From Phenylobacterium sp. (GTDB lineage Bacteria; Pseudomonadota; Alphaproteobacteria; Caulobacterales; Caulobacteraceae), in contig NZ_JAHBYD010000005.1 in the NCBI RefSeq assembly GCF_019636135.1, forward strand, positions 62,001 to 126,000: 64,000 nucleotides of DNA. Direction: 5' to 3'. Of this stretch, positions 1 through 6,595 are shown in pieces. Every line of letters begins with the position of its first letter. Position 1 is the stretch's first letter. Made by a program: the position numbers and the translations under genes. The notes beneath the pieces are model-generated. The model had not been told where the DNA came from. It saw nothing but the letters and a program-made list of their open reading frames with translations, and did no database searches.

Positions 1-188
1 GTCTGCACAAAACTCAGCCGGAAGCGCTGATCGACAGCGTCGGTCGGGCGCGACAAAATCTTCGGCGCACAGCCCCATCCGTCGAAGAGTTCATAAGCAC
101 GATCGAAGCCCAGGGCCTCGTCGATTTCGCGTCCATCCTTCGACGCCAAAAGACACGCCTGAGCGGCAAGCCGATATCACGTCCCTAA
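1..188 (+). CDS. C-terminal fragment of a protein, possibly PIN-domain nuclease
   Basis: A frame is open from base 3 to the TAA at 186-188 and gives the last 61 residues of a protein whose start lies left of the window. The fragment contains PSVEEFISTIEAQGL followed by a basic tail. From memory, PIN-domain RNases of the toxin type often end in a similar helix (a 'sv-ey-l-tle-qgL' pattern), so a PIN-domain protein is my best guess. The acidic active site is not in view, so the function is inferred from the tail only. The gene runs toward the DUF932 gene but is separated from it by about 200 bases holding an inverted repeat and a leader hairpin. Confidence 0.5.
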   Translation, partial: LHKTQPEALIDSVGRARQNLRRTAPSVEEFISTIEAQGLVDFASILRRQKTRLSGKPISRP

Positions 189-286
189 CGTAGAGCCTGC
201 GTGCGCAGAATTTGCATTACGACATCATCCGGGAGGGGAAAGCCTTCCCCTGCGACCGAGCCTAACGTCTCGGCCGACCCCTTCGA

Positions 287-302
287 GCGGGGAGATCCCC
301 GC
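287..302. promoter_or_regulatory. 7-bp inverted repeat, possible operator
   Basis: GCGGGGA and TCCCCGC are separated by two bases, giving a compact GC-rich dyad about 90 bases upstream of the DUF932 start. With a 2-base centre it is more likely a protein-binding site than an RNA hairpin. No regulator is assigned. Confidence 0.35.
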
Positions 303-330
303 AACGCCCCCAGAGTGAGAGAGCGGACCG

Positions 331-376
331 GGTTTCCGTGACGGGAAAAGGTCGGGAGAGAGGCTCCCGCGCCCGT
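331..376 (+). promoter_or_regulatory. Leader hairpin element, copy A
   Basis: This element sits just before the Shine-Dalgarno site of the DUF932 gene. An outer stem pairs ACGGG (341-345) with CCCGT (372-376). An inner stem pairs CGGGAG (353-358) with CTCCCG (364-369) around the loop AGAGG. Copy B at 2338-2386, before the ParB-like gene, has the same layout with one inner base pair changed on both sides. The shared line TTCCGTGACGGG and the AGAGG loop are identical. A structured RNA leader or a conserved binding site shared by two backbone operons is inferred. Confidence 0.55.
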
Positions 377-392
377 CATGGAGTCCTGTCCC

Positions 393-1586
393 ATGAACAT
401 GCAGCTTCTCGACGCCCGCCAGACTCCCAGCGGCGGCTACAAGGTCGATGTCACCCGCGGCCAACGCGTTGGCCGCGTCTCCTCCGAATGGTTCTCCCGC
501 CCCGCCGATGAGCGCTACCTGTCGCTGTCCGAGCTGGCCCGGTCTGCGCGCGCGCGCGCCGATCGCAGCCGGACCCGCGTCGTCGAAAGCGCGCTGATCC
601 ATGTCGAGGCCAACCGCAACGACCCGGAGCGGCTGGCGCTGATGCTCCCCGGCGCGGAGGCGCCGGTCGTTCCAACACACTGGTCCTTCGGGCAGCTCGC
701 CAGCCTGGTCGGCGCACCGGCTGCCTATCTGCGCCAGCTTCCCACCGCGCTCGCCGGCATCAACCTGCAATACGGCCTGACCTCGAACCGGGCCGAACAG
801 ATCAAGACGTTCGAGACCGACGACGGTCGTATCGAACTGCGCGCCGTCACCGGACCGGACTATGGTCGCATCTTCGACCACGAACTGGTCGAGGCCGTGC
901 AGCGCATCGCCGGCAATGGCACCGGCGACACGCGTTGGAAGGTGCCAGGCGTCCTCGACTGGTCGACCGGGATATACAATCCCCGTGTCGACATCACGAA
1001 GGACACGACAACGCTCTATGCTTCGGACCGCGACGTCTTCCTCTTCCTCGTCGACGATCTCAATCCCATCGAGGCCGGCCGCCTGCCGGACGGATCGCCC
1101 GATCTCTACTTCCGCGGCTTCTATTGTTGGAACTCGGAAGTCGGCGCCAAGACGCTCGGCATGGCCAGCTTCTATCTGCGCGCGGTCTGCCAAAACAGGA
1201 ATCTGTGGGGCGTCGAGGATTTCGAGGAAATAACCATCCGTCACAGCAAATATGCCGCCAACCGCTTCGCCCATGAGGCGGCGCCGGCGTTGCTGAACTT
1301 CGCCAATTCCTCGCCCATGCCCTTCGTCAACGGCATCAAGGCCGCGCGCGAGCGGATCGTCGCCAGGACCGACGAGGACCGCACCGACTTCCTGCGCCGG
1401 CGCGGCTTCTCCAAGGCCGAGAGCGGCAAAATTATCGACACGGTGCTGGCCGAGGAAGGCCGTCCGCCCGAGACCATCTTCGATTTCGTCCAGGGCATCA
1501 CCGCCGTCGCGCGCGACAAGCCGCATCAGGACGCGCGCCTGGATATGGAGGGAAAGGCCAAGAAATTGCTTGATCGGGCTGCCTAA
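393..1586 (+). CDS. DUF932 domain protein
   Basis: 397-residue protein of the DUF932 (phage/plasmid-like, TIGR03299-type) family, which is common on plasmids and ICEs; its biochemical role is not established. The sequence is soluble, with no signal peptide or membrane segment. I chose the ATG at 393 rather than the in-frame ATG at 378 for two reasons: 378 lies inside the outer stem of the leader hairpin, and 393 has GGAG at 380-383 with normal spacing. The start also aligns base for base with that of the ParB-like gene behind leader copy B. A strong terminator follows at 1598-1630, so it appears to be transcribed alone. Confidence 0.85.
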   Translation: MNMQLLDARQTPSGGYKVDVTRGQRVGRVSSEWFSRPADERYLSLSELARSARARADRSRTRVVESALIHVEANRNDPERLALMLPGAEAPVVPTHWSFGQLASLVGAPAAYLRQLPTALAGINLQYGLTSNRAEQIKTFETDDGRIELRAVTGPDYGRIFDHELVEAVQRIAGNGTGDTRWKVPGVLDWSTGIYNPRVDITKDTTTLYASDRDVFLFLVDDLNPIEAGRLPDGSPDLYFRGFYCWNSEVGAKTLGMASFYLRAVCQNRNLWGVEDFEEITIRHSKYAANRFAHEAAPALLNFANSSPMPFVNGIKAARERIVARTDEDRTDFLRRRGFSKAESGKIIDTVLAEEGRPPETIFDFVQGITAVARDKPHQDARLDMEGKAKKLLDRAA

Positions 1587-1597
1587 TCCCCGTGGAG

Positions 1598-1630
1598 CCG
1601 GAGATGCAGGCTTTCCGCATCTCCGGTTTT
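1598..1630 (+). terminator. Rho-independent terminator after DUF932 gene
   Basis: CCGGAGATGC (1598-1607) pairs perfectly with GCATCTCCGG (1617-1626) over a 9-base loop and is followed by TTTT. It lies 12 bases after the DUF932 stop codon. Confidence 0.85.
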
Positions 1631-1715
1631 ACCCGTTTCCTGATCGAGCATGGGTTCCCGGTAAACGAGAAACTACTGCCTGCCGAGTGAGTTATCTTCG
1701 TCAGGGAGACGATCC

Positions 1716-2273
1716 ATGAGCTACGCTCGCTTCGCCGCAATGATCGCGACTTCTACGGCGGTGATGTTCGGGCTCATGTATCTGAACACTTACGCCCTCG
1801 ACCACGTTCTGTTCAGTCAGACCCGCATTTGGATGGCATTTGTCATGGGCGCTGTAATGGCGGTCATCATGCTCGGCTTCATGTGGAGTATGTACAAGAA
1901 CCGCAGCTTCAACATCGCCATCCTCGCTGGGGCAGTTGTTGTCTTCGCCGGGGCCCTCTGGCTGGTGCGCAGCCAGGAGACCGTCGACGACGTAAGCTAT
2001 ATGAAGGCGATGATTCCACACCATTCGATTGCGATCATGACCAGCGAGCGGGCGCATATCCGCGATCCGGAGGTGCGGAAGCTGGCAGACAGAATAATCG
2101 ATGCTCAGGTGCGCGAGATCGCTGAGATGAAGCGTCACATAGCCAGGTTGGAAGCTCATCCGACGCCGGCCAGTGCGCCGGCTCTGCCTTCCTACCGGGA
2201 TCGCGGCGTCCCGCCACCGCCGCCCGAAACGGACCAATCCGCTGGCGTCAATACGCTCGCGCCGATCCGCTGA
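1716..2273 (+). CDS. DUF305-family membrane protein
   Basis: 185 residues. The first 85 residues hold about three hydrophobic segments (near 5-25, 38-58 and 66-84). A DUF305-like ferritin-type helical segment follows, with the characteristic MIPHHS motif (H102, H103) and a downstream MKRHIARLE helix. The tail is proline-rich. DUF305 proteins are often found with copper and other metal resistance genes, and a periplasmic metal-binding role is a reasonable inference given the metal island further right. The gene has a good AGGGAG ribosome site. It sits alone between the DUF932 terminator and leader copy B, so it looks like a cargo cassette dropped between two backbone units. Confidence 0.85.
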   Translation: MSYARFAAMIATSTAVMFGLMYLNTYALDHVLFSQTRIWMAFVMGAVMAVIMLGFMWSMYKNRSFNIAILAGAVVVFAGALWLVRSQETVDDVSYMKAMIPHHSIAIMTSERAHIRDPEVRKLADRIIDAQVREIAEMKRHIARLEAHPTPASAPALPSYRDRGVPPPPPETDQSAGVNTLAPIR

Positions 2274-2337
2274 GGTCCCCCTCGATCTCGCGGCAGCTCC
2301 TCGTTCGGCCGCCGGAGAGAGGAAGAGGGGGGACGGG

Positions 2338-2386
2338 ATTTTCCGTGACGGGTTGGAGGTCGAGAGAGAGGCTCTCGGCCGCCCGT
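2338..2386 (+). promoter_or_regulatory. Leader hairpin element, copy B
   Basis: Same architecture as the element at 331-376. The outer stem is ACGGG (2348-2352) with CCCGT (2382-2386). The inner stem is CGAGAG (2361-2366) with CTCTCG (2372-2377) around AGAGG. The third base pair of the inner stem is A-T here and G-C in copy A, a compensatory change that keeps pairing. GGAG at 2390-2393 and the ATG at 2403 follow directly. Confidence 0.55.
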
Positions 2387-2402
2387 CGCGGAGTAAATCC
2401 CG

Positions 2403-4544
2403 ATGGCTACTGCCGTTCAGAAGATCACCCTGTCGTCCTCGCGCGACATCCCCTTCAACAAGCTGGTGCTCAGCCAGTCCAACGTCCGGCGTGTGAAAGC
2501 CGGCGTCTCGATCGAGGACCTGGCGGCCTCGATCGCCCGTCGCGGCCTGATCCAGAGCATCAGCGTGTTTCCGGTCGTGGACGCCGAAGGCGTCGAGACC
2601 GGCATGTTCGAGGTGCCCGCCGGCGGTCGCCGCTTTCGGGCCCTGGAAATGCTGGTCAAGCAGAAGCGCCTGGCCAAGATCGCGCCCGTGCCTTGCGTGG
2701 TGCGCGAACGCGATGGCGCGATCCTCGCCGAGGAAGTTTCGCTGGCCGAGAATATCGAGCGCGCCCCGCTCCACCCGCTCGACCAGTTCCGGGCCTTTCA
2801 GGACATGCGCACCAAGGGCATGACCGAGGAGGAGATCGCCGCCGCGTTCTTTGTCTCGGCCCAGGTGGTCAAGCAGCGGCTGCGGCTCGCTTCCGTCTCG
2901 CCGGCGCTGCTCGACATCTATGCCGAGGACGGCATGACGCTGGAGCAGCTCATGGCCTTCACCGTCTCCGACGACCATGATCGCCAGCAGCAGGTCTGGG
3001 ACGCGATCAAGGAGACCTGGTCGAAGGAGCCGTATCAGATCCGCCGCATGCTGACCGAGACCACGGTCCGCGCCACCGACAAGCGGGCCGTCTTTGTCGG
3101 CCTCGACGCCTATGAGGGGGCCGGCGGCATCATCGCCCGCGATCTGTTCCAATCCGACGACGGCGGCTGGCTGCAGGATGCAGCCCTGCTCGACCGGCTG
3201 GTGGCCGAGAAGCTGAAGGCCGAGGCGGAAACCATCGCGGCCGAAGGCTGGAAGTGGATCGAGGTCGCCGTCAGCTTCCCCTACGGCGCGACCCACGGCC
3301 TGCGGCCGCTGGAAGGCGTCTCGGTCGACCTGACCGCCGACGAACAGGCGACGATCGAGGCGCTTGAAGCCGAATATCAGAAGCTCGAGGCCGAATACGA
3401 GGGTGCGGACGAACTGCCGGACGAGATCGATCAGCGCCTGGGCGAAATCGAGACCGCGCTTGCGGCCTTCGAGGAACGTCCCGTCCGCTTCGAGCCCGCC
3501 GACATCGCCCGCGCCGGCGTTTTCGTCAGCGTCGGTCATGACGGGCGTCTCGTGCTGGAGCGCGGCTATGTCCGGCCCGAGGATGAAGCGCCCGAGCCGG
3601 CGGAAGGTGGCGAAGATGGCGAGACTGGCGATGCGGTACATGATGCGGCCGAGCCTCGGGTGCAGCGCGCCGTCATCACCATCGGCGGTGAGCCGGCCGA
3701 CAGCGAGGACGAGGAGGACGAGGCGATCAAGCCGCTGCCCGATCGTCTCCTCACCGAGCTGACGGCCCATCGCACGCTGGCGCTGCGCAACGCGCTGGCC
3801 GAGCATCCGCATGTCGCCATGACGGCGCTGCTGCACAAGCTGGTGTCGGACACCTTCCAGCACCGCATGTACAAGGGTGCGCTGGAGGCGAGCGTCAACC
3901 ACATCTTCTTCCCCGTTCAGGCCGAGGGGTTGAAGGACAGCCCGTCGGCCCGCGCGGTGCAGGAGCGCGACCAGGCGTGGGCCGGCGACATTCCCGCCGA
4001 TGACCAGGCGCTGTGGGATTGGCTGGCCGGGCTCGACGACGCCAGCCGCATGGCGCTGCTCGCCCATTGCGTCAGCTACGGCGTCAACGCCCTCTATGAG
4101 AAGCCGAACCCCTATGGCAGCAACGGCGTCTCGCAGCACACGCTGGACATGCGGCTCGCCCAGGCCGACCGGCTGGCGCACGCGATGGGCCTCGACATGG
4201 TCGAAGTCGGCTGGCGTCCCACGGTCGATAACTATCTCGGCCGGGTCACCAAACCGCGCATCCTCGAAGCGGTGCGCGAGGGCGCGGGTGAACAGGCCGC
4301 CCAGCTCATCGACCATCTGAAGAAGGGCGACATGGCGAAGGAGGCCGAGCGGTTGCTGGCCGACAGCGGCTGGCTGCCGGAGCCGCTGCGTCTGGCCGCA
4401 GAGGCCGAGGCGGAAACGCCCGATGTCGATGCGGGTGGCGAGGAGGACGGAGCCGACCTGCCGGCGTTCCTCGCCGAAGGCGACGAGGAAGATGATCCGG
4501 TGGAAGGCGAGGACGATGAAGTCCACGCCATCGCCGCCGAGTGA
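2403..4544 (+). CDS. ParB/RepB-like nuclease-family protein
   Basis: 713 residues. The N-terminus carries a ParB/sulfiredoxin-fold domain with GGRRFRA at 74-80 (ParB box I type) and AENIER at 115-120 (ParB box II type), then a helix-turn-helix-like stretch near 140-170. The remaining 500 residues are much longer than in chromosomal ParB. They contain an acidic coiled-coil-like segment around 315-360 and a very acidic C-terminus. Large ParB-like proteins of this type are ICE and plasmid backbone genes, and they are distinct from the partition pair near 19.5-20.4 kb. DNA binding is expected; a role in partition, regulation or DNA processing cannot be separated from sequence alone. It is preceded by leader hairpin copy B. 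Confidence 0.85.
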   Translation: MATAVQKITLSSSRDIPFNKLVLSQSNVRRVKAGVSIEDLAASIARRGLIQSISVFPVVDAEGVETGMFEVPAGGRRFRALEMLVKQKRLAKIAPVPCVVRERDGAILAEEVSLAENIERAPLHPLDQFRAFQDMRTKGMTEEEIAAAFFVSAQVVKQRLRLASVSPALLDIYAEDGMTLEQLMAFTVSDDHDRQQQVWDAIKETWSKEPYQIRRMLTETTVRATDKRAVFVGLDAYEGAGGIIARDLFQSDDGGWLQDAALLDRLVAEKLKAEAETIAAEGWKWIEVAVSFPYGATHGLRPLEGVSVDLTADEQATIEALEAEYQKLEAEYEGADELPDEIDQRLGEIETALAAFEERPVRFEPADIARAGVFVSVGHDGRLVLERGYVRPEDEAPEPAEGGEDGETGDAVHDAAEPRVQRAVITIGGEPADSEDEEDEAIKPLPDRLLTELTAHRTLALRNALAEHPHVAMTALLHKLVSDTFQHRMYKGALEASVNHIFFPVQAEGLKDSPSARAVQERDQAWAGDIPADDQALWDWLAGLDDASRMALLAHCVSYGVNALYEKPNPYGSNGVSQHTLDMRLAQADRLAHAMGLDMVEVGWRPTVDNYLGRVTKPRILEAVREGAGEQAAQLIDHLKKGDMAKEAERLLADSGWLPEPLRLAAEAEAETPDVDAGGEEDGADLPAFLAEGDEEDDPVEGEDDEVHAIAAE

Positions 4545-4606
4545 CTGCACTGGCGGGGCGGCCCCGGTCGCTCCGCCTCTCTGCCTCTTTCACAAGGAGC
4601 ATCGCC

Positions 4607-4825
4607 ATGACGCAATCCGTCCCGGCGCCCCGGCGCGTCGTCTTCCAGTACCTCGTGCCCGTGCATGTCGAAGTCGAGGACGGCCTCGTTTGCCGCGTCA
4701 CCGTGATCGACGAAACGCCGGTCCGGAACCCCGCCGTGGTCGAGGGCGATCCGGCCTATCTGTCCGACGCCGTAACGGCCGCCGATGATGGCCAGCCCTG
4801 GCCGTCCTGGCAGTTCGGCTACTGA
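4607..4825 (+). CDS. Conserved hypothetical protein, 72 aa
   Basis: Small soluble protein with no recognised domain. The ATG at 4607 is preceded by AAGGAG at ideal spacing; an upstream in-frame extension to 4541 lacks such a site and codes for low-complexity residues. The protein mixes beta-prone segments (VVFQYLVPVHVEVEDGLV) with an acidic C-terminus ending in WPSWQFGY. It lies 62 bases after the ParB-like gene, probably in the same transcript, and is followed by a terminator. Confidence 0.65.
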   Translation: MTQSVPAPRRVVFQYLVPVHVEVEDGLVCRVTVIDETPVRNPAVVEGDPAYLSDAVTAADDGQPWPSWQFGY

Positions 4826-4851
4826 CACCTCGTCCCCATTTCCCTCTCATC

Positions 4852-4879
4852 GAGCCCGGCCATCGCGCCGGGCTCTTTT
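4852..4879 (+). terminator. Rho-independent terminator
   Basis: GAGCCCGGC (4852-4860) pairs with GCCGGGCTC (4867-4875) over a 6-base loop, followed by TTTT. It ends about 17 bases before the next start codon, so it could end the upstream unit or act as an attenuator for the downstream pair. Confidence 0.8.
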
Positions 4880-4896
4880 CGTTTCAGGAGCCTGAC

Positions 4897-5310
4897 ATGG
4901 CCGATTACTTCACCCATTTCTCGTGCCTGCTCGATGTCGGCACGCCGCAGAATGCCGCCCGCGCGCTCGATCTCTACAACGCCCTGTCCGAGGAGGGCGC
5001 CTCGGAAGACCCGCCCTCGGACGGCTTCGACCTGTCGATCCAGCCCGAGCACGGCGGCACGATGCTGTGGATGCGCGACGACGTCACCGGCGATCCCGAA
5101 CGCCTGATCCAATTCGTCAAACGCTGCGCGAAAGCGTTCGAACTGACGGGCCGCTGGGGTTTCCAATACGCCAACACCTGCTCGCGACCGCGCATCAACG
5201 CCTTCGGCGGCGGCGCCCATGTTCTCGATCTCGCCACCGGCGAGACGATCGCCTGGACTTATACCAATGGCTGGCTCGAGGATCACCTCGCCGAGGGAGG
5301 CGGACGATGA
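4897..5310 (+). CDS. Conserved hypothetical protein, 137 aa
   Basis: Soluble protein with no signal peptide and no domain I can name. Notable segments are an acidic region near residues 30-60 and a glycine-rich NAFGGGAHVLDLATGE stretch near 100-115. The ribosome site CAGGAG precedes the ATG. Its stop overlaps the start of the next gene by four bases (ATGA), so the two are translationally coupled. Proteins of this kind recur in the small-gene section of this ICE family, but I know of no function. Confidence 0.65.
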   Translation: MADYFTHFSCLLDVGTPQNAARALDLYNALSEEGASEDPPSDGFDLSIQPEHGGTMLWMRDDVTGDPERLIQFVKRCAKAFELTGRWGFQYANTCSRPRINAFGGGAHVLDLATGETIAWTYTNGWLEDHLAEGGGR

Positions 5311-5531
5311 GCATTCCCGATCATGCCCGCGCCAACTTCCAGACTCTGCTGCGCGCAGCAGAGAACGGCCATCTGGCGCTGATCGAATGCGCCGACGCCG
5401 GGACCGGCGAACCGCGCTACGTCATCTGCGCCGTAGGACGCGAGCGCGACGACTATGTCTTCACCCCGTTCGGCCATCTCGCCGAGGGCAACCCGTTCGA
5501 CACCTATCTCCCGCCCGAGACGTCGACATGA
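5307..5531 (+). CDS. Small conserved protein (DUF6117-like)
   Basis: 74 residues starting at the ATG that overlaps the previous stop. The sequence opens SIPDHARANFQTLLRAA and contains EPRYVICAVGRE and FTPFGHLAEGNPFDTYLPP. I recall this pattern as a small family often annotated DUF6117 on alphaproteobacterial mobile elements; the family name is from memory. No catalytic motif is visible. It is convergent with the next gene, leaving about 10 bases between the stop codons. Confidence 0.65.
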   Translation: MSIPDHARANFQTLLRAAENGHLALIECADAGTGEPRYVICAVGRERDDYVFTPFGHLAEGNPFDTYLPPETST

Positions 5532-5541
5532 CGGTGACGGA

Positions 5542-6033
5542 TCAGCGCCGCGCGAACGACAGCCACGCACCGACATCGGTCAGGTGAACTCTCAAGGCCT
5601 GCACCGTATCCGAGGCGACCAGACGGGGATTGTTCCCGAACAGCACGGGATAGCGGAAGCGCTGATCGGCGTGCGGGCGGTCCAGCGTCCGGACGAGATC
5701 GGACAATTCCCGATCCGCCTGTCCCGAAAAACCAATCGAACGCGCCTCGCGATGGCAATGGTCCAGATCATGGCCTGTCATCATCAGCCATTCCTCATCC
5801 CGTCCGTCATGGGCGAGGATGGCCTTCAACGACAGTTCAAGCGAATGCGCCACCAGCATGTGAAACGGCGCGGATTCGTTCTCGGCCCGGCTGGCGAGGC
5901 ATTGCGCCGCCGTCACATAGCTGGCCGCCATCGCAAGATAGTCGTGGCCCCTTGTCCCATCCGCCGCGCGCTCGCGCGGCGGCGGAGGTTCGTCACTCCC
6001 GTCCGGTTCCTCTACCAAACCGCCACTTCCCAT
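5542..6033 (-). CDS. HEPN-like domain protein
   Basis: 163 residues if started at the ATG at 6033, which overlaps the end of the upstream secreted-protein gene (stop at 6012-6014) in another frame. An earlier in-frame start at 6153 would lie wholly inside that gene. The helical core has FHMLVAHSLELSLKAILAH followed by GHDLDHCHREA, a pattern typical of HEPN-fold proteins that assist or act as RNases. I do not see a confident R-x4-6-H pair, so nuclease activity is uncertain. With its partner it forms a minus-strand pair between plus-strand backbone genes, suggesting a small cargo insertion. Confidence 0.6.
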   Translation of the reverse strand: MGSGGLVEEPDGSDEPPPPRERAADGTRGHDYLAMAASYVTAAQCLASRAENESAPFHMLVAHSLELSLKAILAHDGRDEEWLMMTGHDLDHCHREARSIGFSGQADRELSDLVRTLDRPHADQRFRYPVLFGNNPRLVASDTVQALRVHLTDVGAWLSFARR

Positions 6034-6371
6034 TGCCCGTTCACCCGCGCAAAGCCGATCGGCCGGTTCTGCGGTGCTGCATTGGGCTTGGTGGAATCCA
6101 TGACGAGCTGCGTCATGCAGGTCACGCCCGGCCCGACGCCGCCCGGTGAGCAATCGCCGAGCTTCAGCGTCGCGTTGGAGAGCGACGTTCCCGTGAACAG
6201 GCGATGACGCCGCACCGCCGCGGTCGCCTCTTCCTCAGTCGGCTGAGCCACGCCGGCAGCCACGGCAGGCGATGCCGTGACGGGTGAGATCACCGGCCGC
6301 AGGGCGAACCCCGCGCCAAATCCGACCAAAAGGCAGGCCGCCCCCACGATGCCGATCGCGCTTCCCTTCAT
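6012..6371 (-). CDS. Exported or membrane-anchored hypothetical protein, 119 aa
   Basis: The N-terminus MKGSAIGIVGAACLLVGF begins with a lysine and a hydrophobic run of about 20 residues, consistent with a signal peptide or single anchor. A polar region with two cysteines (GDCSPGG and VTCMTQ) follows, probably a disulfide. The C-terminus RVNGQWEVAVW resembles small secreted beta-sheet proteins. The ATG at 6371 has GGGAG upstream; longer in-frame extensions are arginine-rich noise. It is coupled to the downstream HEPN-like gene by a 22-base overlap. Function unknown. Confidence 0.65.
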   Translation of the reverse strand: MKGSAIGIVGAACLLVGFGAGFALRPVISPVTASPAVAAGVAQPTEEEATAAVRRHRLFTGTSLSNATLKLGDCSPGGVGPGVTCMTQLVMDSTKPNAAPQNRPIGFARVNGQWEVAVW

Positions 6372-6510
6372 CGTCTCTCCCTTCCGGTCGATGCGCCGGA
6401 TGTGGCTGAAGCGCCCCGACGCGGCATCTTTTCCCACGGACTTTAGCGCCGCATCGACGGCGTCGGAAGATTGAGCGGCCAACCGGGCTGCCTCAGCGAC
6501 AGAGCGAGAG

Positions 6511-6565
6511 GATGGCCGGGACGGGTTTGAGCCCGTCCGGTCGAGAGAGAGCGCCGGTCCGGCTC
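6511..6565 (+). promoter_or_regulatory. Leader hairpin element, variant copy C
   Basis: GGACGGG (6519-6525) pairs with CCCGTCC (6532-6538) over a 6-base loop. The next bases, GGTCGAGAGAGAG, match copy B exactly over 13 bases. The inner hairpin of copies A and B is not kept in the same form. It lies 30-80 bases upstream of the large helicase gene, the third backbone unit with this kind of leader. Confidence 0.4.
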
Positions 6566-6595
6566 GTTCCCGATCCGCTCTCCGAGGTCTCCCAC

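Noticed and set aside
1701..4550. A 949-codon minus-strand open frame opposite the ParB-like gene
   Set aside because: It mirrors a well-supported plus-strand gene, has no domain and no ribosome site; long antisense frames are expected at this GC content.
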